Positions 8,312 to 15,349 of a stretch of 34,128 bases of DNA are shown in pieces. The position numbers and the translations under genes were made by a program. The notes below the pieces were generated by a model. That model was given only the letters and a program-made list of their open reading frames with translations, was not told where the DNA came from and searched no databases. The stretch covers positions 1-34,128 of the forward strand of contig JAAYUF010000095.1 of the NCBI GenBank assembly GCA_012517815.1, written 5' to 3'. Within the stretch, counting starts at the first letter, position 1. Every line of letters begins with the position of its first letter. Source of the stretch: Clostridiales bacterium (GTDB lineage: Bacteria; Bacillota; Clostridia; Christensenellales; Aristaeellaceae).

Positions 8312-9028
8312 TCAGCATTTAGCTTTGAAAGCCTGAATCTCCCGGATCATGGCCGGCACATCGTCGTGCAGCTTCAGGATGGCGCTGCCGATGAACGCCC
8401 CGTCCCCGCCGGCCGCCCTGACCATGGCGGCGTCAGCGGGCGTATGCACGCCCACGCCGCAGTAGATGGGCCTGTCCACCCCCCGCCTGCGAAGCGCCGC
8501 GATGCAGGCCGCGAGCGTCGGGCAGGCGGGGTTCACGCGGCCGTCGACGGGCTTGGCCTGCAAATACACAAAGCCGTTGGAGGCCACGGCCTGCGCCGCC
8601 TCGTCGTCAGGCAGGTCGAACTGCACATAGCAGCTTACCTTGAGGCCGTCCGCCATCAGGCGAAGCTTGACGGTATCCTCTTTCAGCCCCACGAGGATCA
8701 GGTCCGAAAACCCGTTCGTCCGGCAGAACGCCACGAAGCGGTCGTAGCCGATTTCCAGCAGCGTATCCTCATAGATCATCAACAGCAGCGTCGTGTGCGG
8801 CAGGCGGCGCCTGATCTCCGCCATGCCGTCCATGTAACGGTCGTAGTCGTCGCAGGCGGCCAGCGCCTGTTTCATGCGCCCGGCGATAAAATCGCCTTCC
8901 AGGTAGGGGTTGCGGCCGGGAAAATCGACCTCCATCACGTCGCAGCCGGCTTGAACGTAGGTTTCCGCCATACGGATGCTGGCCTCGATCGACGGGTATC
9001 CGTTGGACAGGTAGCAGATCAGCTTCAT
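8312..9028 (-). CDS. TrpA-like TIM-barrel lyase, not a tryptophan enzyme
   Basis: A (beta/alpha)8 barrel of 238 residues related to tryptophan synthase alpha chain, which cleaves indole-glycerol-phosphate to glyceraldehyde-3-phosphate. The start 'YLSNGYPSIEAS' matches the TrpA 'TAGDP' strand. E33 in 'MEVDFPGRNPYLEGD' aligns with the catalytic Glu49, and E44 takes the place of Asp60. The C-terminal phosphate-binding 'GVGVHTPADA...FIGSAI' is kept. The loop-6 'R-G-V-T-G' segment is replaced by 'QAKPVDGRV', and there is no trpB, so the substrate must differ. It is the last gene, overlapping the dehydrogenase stop by 4 bases. I infer a retro-aldol lyase acting on a sugar phosphate made by this operon. 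Confidence 0.8.
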   Translation of the reverse strand: MKLICYLSNGYPSIEASIRMAETYVQAGCDVMEVDFPGRNPYLEGDFIAGRMKQALAACDDYDRYMDGMAEIRRRLPHTTLLLMIYEDTLLEIGYDRFVAFCRTNGFSDLILVGLKEDTVKLRLMADGLKVSCYVQFDLPDDEAAQAVASNGFVYLQAKPVDGRVNPACPTLAACIAALRRRGVDRPIYCGVGVHTPADAAMVRAAGGDGAFIGSAILKLHDDVPAMIREIQAFKAKC

Positions 9029-10188
9029 GCGCCCACCCCTCCCGCCTCGCCGGCGTAAGCCCTGGCAAAGAGCGCTTCCAGCTGCGCCGGCGTCGGGATG
9101 ACGGGATTGGTTTTGGTGCAGCCGTCCGCCAGGGCCAGCGTAACCATCTGCGGGATTTGGGCCATGTAGGCGGCCTCGTCGGGGATCACGCGCCGCAGGG
9201 TTGCCGGAATACCCAGCGAGGCGTTCAGCGCCGCCACCGCGTCCGCCATATCGGGGACGCCCAGCTTTTGCGCCATGGCGTCGTAACGGGCTTTCGCCGC
9301 TTCGCTGTGCTCGCCGTTAAAGCGAATGATGTGCGGCAGCAGCACCGCGTCCGCCAGGCCGTGCGCCACGTGGAAAAGCCCGCCTGCGGCGTGCGCCATG
9401 GAATGCACGATGCCCAGCGATACGTTGGTAAAGGCCATGCCGGCCACCATGCTGGCGTTGAGCATCGTCTCCCGCGCGGCAATATCGCCGCCGTCGGCAT
9501 ACGCCACCGGTAAAACGCGATAAATATCCTGAATGGCGCGTTCGCAAAGGGTGTCGCTCACATAATTCGCACGGGTGGAGACCAGCGCTTCCAGCGCGTG
9601 GGTCATCGCGTCCATGCCGGTTTCCGCGGTGATGTGCGGGGGCATGGATACCGTTACGCGCGGGTCGCAAAGCGCGATATCGGGCATCATCTCCATGTTG
9701 CCGATGCCGTATTTGAGTCCGCCGCTGGTGATGACCACCGAGCGGCTCACCTCGCTGGCCGTGCCCGCCGTAGAGGGGATGCAGCAGAAATGAGCCTTCC
9801 TGCGCAGGGTGGGAAAGGGATTGGCCGCCAGCACGTCCTGTATGGTTTTCAGCTCCGGCGCCTCGTAAAACACCCACATCATCTTGGCCGCGTCCATGGG
9901 CGAACCGCCGCCCAGCGCCACAATCAGGTCCGGCTGGAAGCGCCGCATGGCTTGCGCTCCGCGCAGCACCGTCTCCAGCGATGGGTCGGGCTCCACGCCC
10001 TCGAATACGGCGGTTACGGCGCCCGCCTCGGCTAAATACTGAAGCACGGTATCCAGCACGCCGTTTTTCTGCATGCTTTGCCCGCCGACCACCACCATCG
10101 CCCGTTGATATGGCAGCGTCTTTAAATGGGCAAGGCAACCGTCGCCAAATAACAACTGGCTTCCCGCCAGCTTCATCGGTCTCATCAT
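9025..10188 (-). CDS. Iron-type alcohol dehydrogenase
   Basis: Cytoplasmic NAD(P)-dependent oxidoreductase of 387 residues (group III, Fe-ADH). The nucleotide-binding 'ALGGGSPMDAAK' is present, as are metal-binding residues in 'PDIALCDP', 'TGMDAMTHALEA', 'IVHSMAHAAGG' and 'VAHGLADAVLLPH'. The start at 10188 was picked because AGGGAG lies 8 bases upstream of the first of two ATGs; the frame extends further but without a ribosome site. Such enzymes usually reduce small aldehydes (lactaldehyde, glycolaldehyde, butyraldehyde). Its coupling by a 4-base overlap to the TrpA-like lyase suggests it removes the aldehyde that enzyme releases. Confidence 0.93.
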   Translation of the reverse strand: MMRPMKLAGSQLLFGDGCLAHLKTLPYQRAMVVVGGQSMQKNGVLDTVLQYLAEAGAVTAVFEGVEPDPSLETVLRGAQAMRRFQPDLIVALGGGSPMDAAKMMWVFYEAPELKTIQDVLAANPFPTLRRKAHFCCIPSTAGTASEVSRSVVITSGGLKYGIGNMEMMPDIALCDPRVTVSMPPHITAETGMDAMTHALEALVSTRANYVSDTLCERAIQDIYRVLPVAYADGGDIAARETMLNASMVAGMAFTNVSLGIVHSMAHAAGGLFHVAHGLADAVLLPHIIRFNGEHSEAAKARYDAMAQKLGVPDMADAVAALNASLGIPATLRRVIPDEAAYMAQIPQMVTLALADGCTKTNPVIPTPAQLEALFARAYAGEAGGVGA

Positions 10189-10263
10189 CCGTATTTCTCC
10201 CTTTCTATCCAAGCGATCCGGCGACGTTACGCGCCCGCCGCAGGAAAGCCCGGGCCTCCCCGC

Positions 10264-10290
10264 CCCGCCAATGCCCTGTGCCATGGCGGG
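10264..10290 (-). other. Stem-loop between BtpA-like and dehydrogenase genes
   Basis: CCCGCCA and TGGCGGG form a perfect 7-pair stem with a 13-base loop in the only sizeable gap (118 bases) in the downstream half of the operon. There is no T-run, so it is probably an mRNA stability or processing element. Confidence 0.4.
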
Positions 10291-10306
10291 ACAGCGTAAA
10301 ATACCG

Positions 10307-11101
10307 TCAGCCGCGCAGGGCGGCCACCAGCTCCCGCGCCAGCTTTTCGGAAATCGGGTTTGCGATCTTTCCGCCCTCTTTCATCGCGGAGCCAATGATG
10401 GCCCCGTCCGCGATGGCAAGCTGCGCGCGAATGTTACCGCTGTTTACCCCGCTGCCGGCGATCACCGGCACCTTCACCAGCGCCTTGACGCGTTCGACCG
10501 TCTTGATCGCCGGCTCGATCCCGATGGCCGAACCGGTCACGATGATCGCGTCCGCGCCGCAGGCGGCGGCGTTTGCCGCGCTCTGCTCCACGGTCACGTG
10601 CGGCAACACCATATCGGTGTGCTTCACCTGCACGTCCGCCAGCACCATCACATCCTCGCAGCCCAGCGCCTTTCGGTACAGCATGCACTCCCGCGCGCAG
10701 GGCTGGATTACGCCGCCGTAATACTGCACCGTATCCACAAACACCGCCGCGCGGATGAACTGCGCGCCGGTCGCCCGGGCGATGGCCAGCGACGCGGCAA
10801 AGTCGCAAAAGGCCGCGTCCACCCCAACCGGGATGCGCACCGCGTCGCGCACTTTCTGGGTCGCCACAGCCAGCGCGGCAAACTGCCCGGGTTCCAGTTT
10901 AACCAGAAACGGATCGTCGCCCATGTTTTCAACGATCACCGCGTCCACGCCCGCCGCTTCCAGCGTTTGGGCGTCCCGCACGGCCTGCGCGTATACGCGG
11001 CCCACATCCCCGCCGTCGTGCAGCGTGCCCGGCAGGGGCAGGCAATGCACCATGCCGATGATGAAGGACCGGTTCAACCCCAACACCTCTCGAATGTTCA
11101 C
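10307..11101 (-). CDS. BtpA/SgcQ-family TIM-barrel protein
   Basis: Protein of 264 residues in the BtpA family. It is named after a cyanobacterial factor for photosystem I assembly, but the family also includes E. coli SgcQ from a sugar operon and is widespread in non-photosynthetic bacteria. It begins with the typical 'IIGMVHCLPLPGT' and 'VDAVIVENMGDDPF'. The C-terminal strands 'ADAIIVTGSAIG', 'PVIAGSGVNSGNI' and 'ADGAIIGSAMKEGG' form a phosphate-binding site, so the ligand is probably a phosphorylated sugar or nucleotide. It starts with GTG at 11101, which overlaps the stop of the preceding gene (GTGA). In this context it may be an isomerase, epimerase or lyase; no reaction has been proven to my knowledge. 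Confidence 0.9.
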   Translation of the reverse strand: MNIREVLGLNRSFIIGMVHCLPLPGTLHDGGDVGRVYAQAVRDAQTLEAAGVDAVIVENMGDDPFLVKLEPGQFAALAVATQKVRDAVRIPVGVDAAFCDFAASLAIARATGAQFIRAAVFVDTVQYYGGVIQPCARECMLYRKALGCEDVMVLADVQVKHTDMVLPHVTVEQSAANAAACGADAIIVTGSAIGIEPAIKTVERVKALVKVPVIAGSGVNSGNIRAQLAIADGAIIGSAMKEGGKIANPISEKLARELVAALRG

Positions 11102-11847
11102 TGTGCATCCCCCTTTTGCGCGTTTGCGAAACGGTACATTCCCTCCAGCGCCACGCGGCAGAGCAGATCCTCCGCGTCGGCGCGGGCCTGCCCCTCCATG
11201 ACCTGCTTTAGGTTGCGAAGCACGGTCGCCAGCGTGAGCACCGCGGTCCGCACCCCCATCAGCCTGCCCACGGTGAGCATGCAGGAGGTTTCCATGTCGA
11301 TGCCCGCGATGTGCAGCGCGTCCAGCTCGTCCAGGGTTTTCATCATGTCGATGCCGCGCTCCCTGGACAGGCGGGAATCCTTCATCTGGGTGTAAAAACC
11401 GTCCATCGTGCAGGTAACGCCGTTTTGGTACCGGCGGCCAAAGCTTGCCACCGTCTGGTTGAGGGTGTTGACCAGTTCCAGATCGGCGACGGCGGGGTAG
11501 CTCTGCTCCACATAGGTGGCGCTCGTCTGTTCCCTGCGCATGGCCGCGATGGGGATGAGAAACTGCCCAAGCATGGTGTCGTCCAGCGCCATCACGGTGC
11601 CCATGCGCAGCGCCACCTTCATCCCGCAGCCATACATCTCCTCCATGGCAATGGCCGCCGAAGGCGCGCCGATGCCCGTGGAGGTTGCCGTTACCCGAAG
11701 CCCCTTGTAGGTGCCGGTGTAGGTGTTAAACTCCCGAAGAAACGCGACCTTCTGGGGGTTATCCAGATAATTCTTGATCACTTCCACACGCCATGGGTCG
11801 CCGGAAAAGATGACATATTCCCCCACGGTTTCACGCGTCGCGCCCAT
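11098..11847 (-). CDS. Nucleoside phosphorylase-like protein, second paralogue
   Basis: PNP/UDP-family protein, 249 residues from the ATG at 11847. Family marks are 'IFSGDPWRVEVI', 'STGIGAPSAAIAMEE', 'LRMGTV' and 'GIDMETSCM', where ME would contact the sugar. The expected purine Asp is not seen ('LATVLRNL'). By comparison with the paralogue at 6972-7784 the ATG is about 8 residues too late: the frame upstream still encodes 'IDIASLY', and a ribosome site AAAGGGG sits just before an ATT codon at 11868, which overlaps the kinase stop. The true start may be that ATT. It probably produces the sugar-1-phosphate used by the kinase and later enzymes. Confidence 0.88.
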   Translation of the reverse strand: MGATRETVGEYVIFSGDPWRVEVIKNYLDNPQKVAFLREFNTYTGTYKGLRVTATSTGIGAPSAAIAMEEMYGCGMKVALRMGTVMALDDTMLGQFLIPIAAMRREQTSATYVEQSYPAVADLELVNTLNQTVASFGRRYQNGVTCTMDGFYTQMKDSRLSRERGIDMMKTLDELDALHIAGIDMETSCMLTVGRLMGVRTAVLTLATVLRNLKQVMEGQARADAEDLLCRVALEGMYRFANAQKGDAQ

Positions 11848-11863
11848 ATATAACGATGCGATA

Positions 11864-12811
11864 TCAATCCGCCCCTTTCCATTGTGCTTTGAATGCCGCG
11901 AAGCGTTCCCACAGGCGCCGCGCATCCGGGAGGCCCGTGCAGCAGCCCGCCTGCTCCAGCGCGAAGGAAGCCTCCACCGCGCCCAGCATGCAGCATTCGC
12001 GGATGGTCTTCCCCTGCGCGTGCCCGTACAGGAAGCCGGAGATGTACGCGTCGCCGGAGCCGGTGGTATCCACCACGTTCACGCCCCGGTAGACGGGCAC
12101 CGTTCCGCTTTCGCCCCGGCTCTCATACCGGCTGCCCTCGCCGCCCAGCGTGGTCACGATGGCTTGGGCGCCGCCGCGCTGCAAGAGCTCTCCCAAATCA
12201 TAGCCCAGCAGGCGCTGCATGGCTTCGCGTTCCGTTTCATTGCAGAAGATCAGCCTGCAATAGCCCAGCACCCTGCGCAGAAAGTCCGGCGGAAACGCGT
12301 CCATGTCCCCTTTCATGCCAAAGGCGAGCGGCACGCCGTGCTTTTGGCACCGGTCGAAGAAAAATTCGTTATCCTGCCTGGCCCCTACGGTGATCACGCC
12401 CATCCCCGCGTCCAGGAACGGCGCGTCCGGAAACGGCGCGGCATACCGCCCGTCCATCGCGCCCGGGTAAAACAGCGTGATATGCTGGCCCTCGTTGTCC
12501 TGCACCAGATAGCATACCGAGGTGATGTCGTCGCTTCGCTCCGTCACGCCGTCGGTGGGTATCTCATTTTCCTCAAGAAATCGTGCAAAGCCGATATCGC
12601 GGTAATCTCGCCCCACGCGGATCAGCGGCATGGCGTTCATGCCCAGCCTGCACAGCGCGCACGCGATGTTCACCGAACACCCGCCGTAGTAGACCTGCGT
12701 GTTGTCCGCGTTGGATATAAGCGAGGTGTACCCGACCTTCGCGGGGCTTTTGATCTTGAGCATGCGATCCATGCTCACATAGCCGCTGGTTAAAACATCG
12801 TAGCGGTTCAT
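11864..12811 (-). CDS. PfkB-family sugar or nucleoside kinase
   Basis: Cytoplasmic kinase of 315 residues in the ribokinase/PfkB fold. The first signature is seen at 43-57 ('GGCSVNIACALCRLG') and the second at 248-260 ('DTTGSGDAYISGF'), with the catalytic base D254 and the anion hole G251-G253. ATP-binding 'TTLGGEGS' precedes it. Specificity within PfkB cannot be read by eye: ribose-1-phosphate kinase, nucleoside kinase or sugar kinase are all possible. Its place between a hydrolase and a nucleoside phosphorylase, each overlapping it or nearly so, makes a ribose-1-phosphate-type or nucleoside substrate most likely. Confidence 0.92.
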   Translation of the reverse strand: MNRYDVLTSGYVSMDRMLKIKSPAKVGYTSLISNADNTQVYYGGCSVNIACALCRLGMNAMPLIRVGRDYRDIGFARFLEENEIPTDGVTERSDDITSVCYLVQDNEGQHITLFYPGAMDGRYAAPFPDAPFLDAGMGVITVGARQDNEFFFDRCQKHGVPLAFGMKGDMDAFPPDFLRRVLGYCRLIFCNETEREAMQRLLGYDLGELLQRGGAQAIVTTLGGEGSRYESRGESGTVPVYRGVNVVDTTGSGDAYISGFLYGHAQGKTIRECCMLGAVEASFALEQAGCCTGLPDARRLWERFAAFKAQWKGAD

Positions 12812-13374
12812 AGCAGCCCCTTCTTCATCTGCCCGTACAGCTCCGCAAGGGTCGTTACTTCGCCGAAATACTTGCCGATGTCGGTCAGGTTTACCTCGTT
12901 GACGACATCGTCATTGGTGGCCACCGCGTCGCGCGGGACGATCACATGGTAATCCAGAAAGTAAGCGTCCGTTACCGTCGCGCGGATGCAGCAGTTGGTT
13001 TTGGTGCCCACCACGATCACGTTCCTGACCCCGTTTTCTCGCAGCACAAGGTCCAGATCGGTTCCGAAAAACGCGCTGTAGCGGCGCTTCCTGATCACGT
13101 AATCGTGCGCCGCGTCCACCGGCAGCATGGGGTCCAGCTCCTCGCCGCCCGTGCCCTCGATGCAGTTGGGCCGCATGTTGACGAGGTTCTTATCCGGCTT
13201 GCCCGCGCGGTAACAGTGCTGCATGAACACAATGGTCATGCCGTGCGCGCGGCAGCGCTCCACCGCCTCGGCAATGCGGGGCAGAATCTGTCGGTTTTGC
13301 GGGTAGAAAACCAGGCCGTTGGGGTCGGTAAAATCCCGCACCATATCCACCACGATTAAAGCCGTATCGCTCAT
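12808..13374 (-). CDS. Isochorismatase-like cysteine hydrolase
   Basis: Small cytoplasmic amidohydrolase of 188 residues. The family triad is complete: D10 in 'ALIVVDMVRDF', K96 in 'KRRYSAFFGT' and C129 in 'GTKTNCCIRATVTDA', with the usual cis-peptide region before the cysteine. Relatives hydrolyse nicotinamide, N-carbamoylsarcosine, ureidoacrylate (RutB) or biuret. With a nucleoside-type importer next to it, a C-N bond in the imported molecule or its base (for example a carboxamide or ureido group) is a reasonable target. Its ATG directly follows the permease stop (TGAATG), and its own stop overlaps the kinase start. Confidence 0.9.
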   Translation of the reverse strand: MSDTALIVVDMVRDFTDPNGLVFYPQNRQILPRIAEAVERCRAHGMTIVFMQHCYRAGKPDKNLVNMRPNCIEGTGGEELDPMLPVDAAHDYVIRKRRYSAFFGTDLDLVLRENGVRNVIVVGTKTNCCIRATVTDAYFLDYHVIVPRDAVATNDDVVNEVNLTDIGKYFGEVTTLAELYGQMKKGLL

Positions 13375-14289
13375 TCAGCCTCCTACAAAGCCGCGCAGGC
13401 GGTTGTTGCGGCGCTTGACCACGGACACCATGGTCAGCACCAGCGTCATGACCACATAGGGTACGATGTCGATCAGCGAGGCGGCGGGACCGGCAAACAG
13501 CCCCAGGTTGACCGCCAGCGCCCGCGCCACGCCGAACACGATGGCATACATCGCGCTGCCGGCGGGCGAGCCGCGCCCGCAATAGATAGCCGCGATGGCG
13601 ATAAAGCCGCGCCCCGCCGTCATGTTGTTGGTAAACAGCGCCATGCGCTCCATGGACAGGTTGACGCCCGCAAAGGCGGCGAACAGCGCGCCGATGAGCA
13701 CCGCCAGGTACTTGTAACGGTCCGTGCGCAAGCCCAGGCTGCGGGCGGCATCCTCATTCTCGCCCACCACGCGGATGTACACGCCCAGCCGGGTACGGTA
13801 CATGAGCACGCCCATCAGCGGGATCATCAGGAAAGCAAGGTACGTGGTCACGGGATGTCCGCTGAGCATGTTCCCCAGCACCGGGATATCGCGGATCAGC
13901 GGAAGGTTCACCTTCATATCCCCCACGTTGAGCCACGGGAGCGTCAGGTTGGCGGTGCCCATGATCTGCAACACGAAGCCCGCGATGGCGGGTACCAGCA
14001 TGTTGATGGCCAGGCCGATGATGATAACGTTCCCCCGCCGCGTAACGCCCATGTAGCTGAACACGAGCCACAGCACCAGACAGGACGCGAACGCCGCCGC
14101 ATAGCCCAGCGCCACGCTGCCGGTAAGCCCCGCCACCAGCATGCTCATGAAGCTCGCCGAGAGCATGAAGCCCTCCAGCGCGATGTTGAGCACGCCCGCC
14201 TTGTAGGCGAAAATGCCGCCCAGCACGCACAGCAGGATGGGCGTGGTATGGTACACCGAGTCGTACAGGATGCTACCGAGTAATCGCAT
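13375..14289 (-). CDS. BMP-type nucleoside ABC transporter permease 2
   Basis: Membrane subunit of 304 residues with 8 or more hydrophobic helices, of the BPD_transp_2 family (YufQ/NupQ-like). The segment 'AYKAGVLNIALEGFMLSASF' is the family hallmark, where 'N-I-G/A-x-E-G' precedes the first core helix. The start at 14289 follows a GGAAGGGGG stretch and lies 17 bases inside the end of the first permease gene, a coupled arrangement. Together with the other permease, the double ATPase and the BMP receptor it forms an importer of the nucleoside (NupNOPQ) type. Confidence 0.92.
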   Translation of the reverse strand: MRLLGSILYDSVYHTTPILLCVLGGIFAYKAGVLNIALEGFMLSASFMSMLVAGLTGSVALGYAAAFASCLVLWLVFSYMGVTRRGNVIIIGLAINMLVPAIAGFVLQIMGTANLTLPWLNVGDMKVNLPLIRDIPVLGNMLSGHPVTTYLAFLMIPLMGVLMYRTRLGVYIRVVGENEDAARSLGLRTDRYKYLAVLIGALFAAFAGVNLSMERMALFTNNMTAGRGFIAIAAIYCGRGSPAGSAMYAIVFGVARALAVNLGLFAGPAASLIDIVPYVVMTLVLTMVSVVKRRNNRLRGFVGG

Positions 14290-15349
14290 CCGCCTTCGCC
14301 CCCTTCCGCGCCTTGAGCCGGGCGAGCAGCCCGTAACGTTCATCGAGGAACTGCACCGCCAGGAACAGGATCATCAGGCTCTGGATGACCGCGACGATCT
14401 CCTTGGGCACGTGGGTATACATGTTGATGTTATCCGCGCCGGTCTTGAGCGCGCTATAGAACACCGCCGCGATCAGGATGCCCGCGGGGCTGTGCCTGCC
14501 CAGCAGCGCGATGAGCATACCGTCCCAACCCAGGCCTGGGTTTCCGGAAAAGCTGAGCGTGTACTTGAACTTTTCGCTGAGCATGAAGCCCGTGCCCGCC
14601 AGGCCGGCCAGCGCGCCGCTGAGCGCCATGAGCACGATGATCTTGCGGTGTACGCGCATGCCCGTCGCCTCCGCAAACTCAGGGTTCTTGCCGATGGCGG
14701 TGATTTCGTAGCCAAGCCTTGTGCGCCGCATGACGAACCAAACCAGCAGAAACGCGCCCAGCGCCACGAAGAAGAACGCCGTGATGCGCGAGGAGCCGAG
14801 CCGGTAAAACATCGCGCTGTCCAGCACCGTGGGGGTGCACACATAGCCGCTGCCCGCCTCGCGGAAAGGGCCGGTGGACAGGTACTCCAGCACCTTGATC
14901 ATGGCGTAGTTGAGCGTAAGGGTCACCACCATCTCATCCACATGGCAATAGGCTTTCAGCAGCGCGGGGATCATGGCGAACAGTACGCCGCAGCCCATGC
15001 CCACCGCGAAGCAGAGCAGCTTGTGGAGCAGCGGATCGCCCACGGGCAGGTACGCGCCCGCGATGCCCGCGAAGAAACCCCCAAACAGCAGCTGTCCCTC
15101 CACGCCCATGTTGAAGATGTTGGCCTTGAACGTGACCGCGATGGCCAGCCCGGTCAGCAGCAGCGGCGCGGCGTAGTGCAGGGTGTTTAGGAATCCCTTG
15201 GTCGTCAGCAGCGATTTGCCCAGCATGATGCCGTAGGCCTCCAGCGGGTCTTCGCCGATCAGCAGGATCACGATCGCCCCGATGCCAAACGCCAGCAGGA
15301 CCGGCAGGATGGAATTGAGCATTTTGGGGCCCCATTTTCCCTTGCTCAT
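14273..15349 (-). CDS. BMP-type nucleoside ABC transporter permease 1
   Basis: Membrane subunit of 358 residues, YufP/NupP-like. It has the family mark 'FKANIFNMGVEGQLLFGGFF' and a conserved C-terminal core 'GMRVHRKIIVLMALSGALAG'. The ATG at 15349 overlaps the ATPase stop (ATGA); the open frame upstream of it runs antisense through the ATPase frame and is not coding. It pairs with permease 2 to form the channel. Confidence 0.92.
   Translation of the reverse strand: MSKGKWGPKMLNSILPVLLAFGIGAIVILLIGEDPLEAYGIMLGKSLLTTKGFLNTLHYAAPLLLTGLAIAVTFKANIFNMGVEGQLLFGGFFAGIAGAYLPVGDPLLHKLLCFAVGMGCGVLFAMIPALLKAYCHVDEMVVTLTLNYAMIKVLEYLSTGPFREAGSGYVCTPTVLDSAMFYRLGSSRITAFFFVALGAFLLVWFVMRRTRLGYEITAIGKNPEFAEATGMRVHRKIIVLMALSGALAGLAGTGFMLSEKFKYTLSFSGNPGLGWDGMLIALLGRHSPAGILIAAVFYSALKTGADNINMYTHVPKEIVAVIQSLMILFLAVQFLDERYGLLARLKARKGAKADAITR

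Noticed and set aside
8312..9028. Tryptophan biosynthesis role
   Set aside because: No trpB or other trp gene is present, key loop residues differ, and the gene is coupled to catabolic genes.
7901..9058. 385-codon open frame on the plus strand
   Set aside because: Antisense to the TrpA-like gene and running through non-coding sequence; no start signal or recognisable motif.
10307..11101. Photosystem I biogenesis function
   Set aside because: The name comes from cyanobacteria; nothing photosynthetic is in the window and the context is sugar or nucleoside breakdown.
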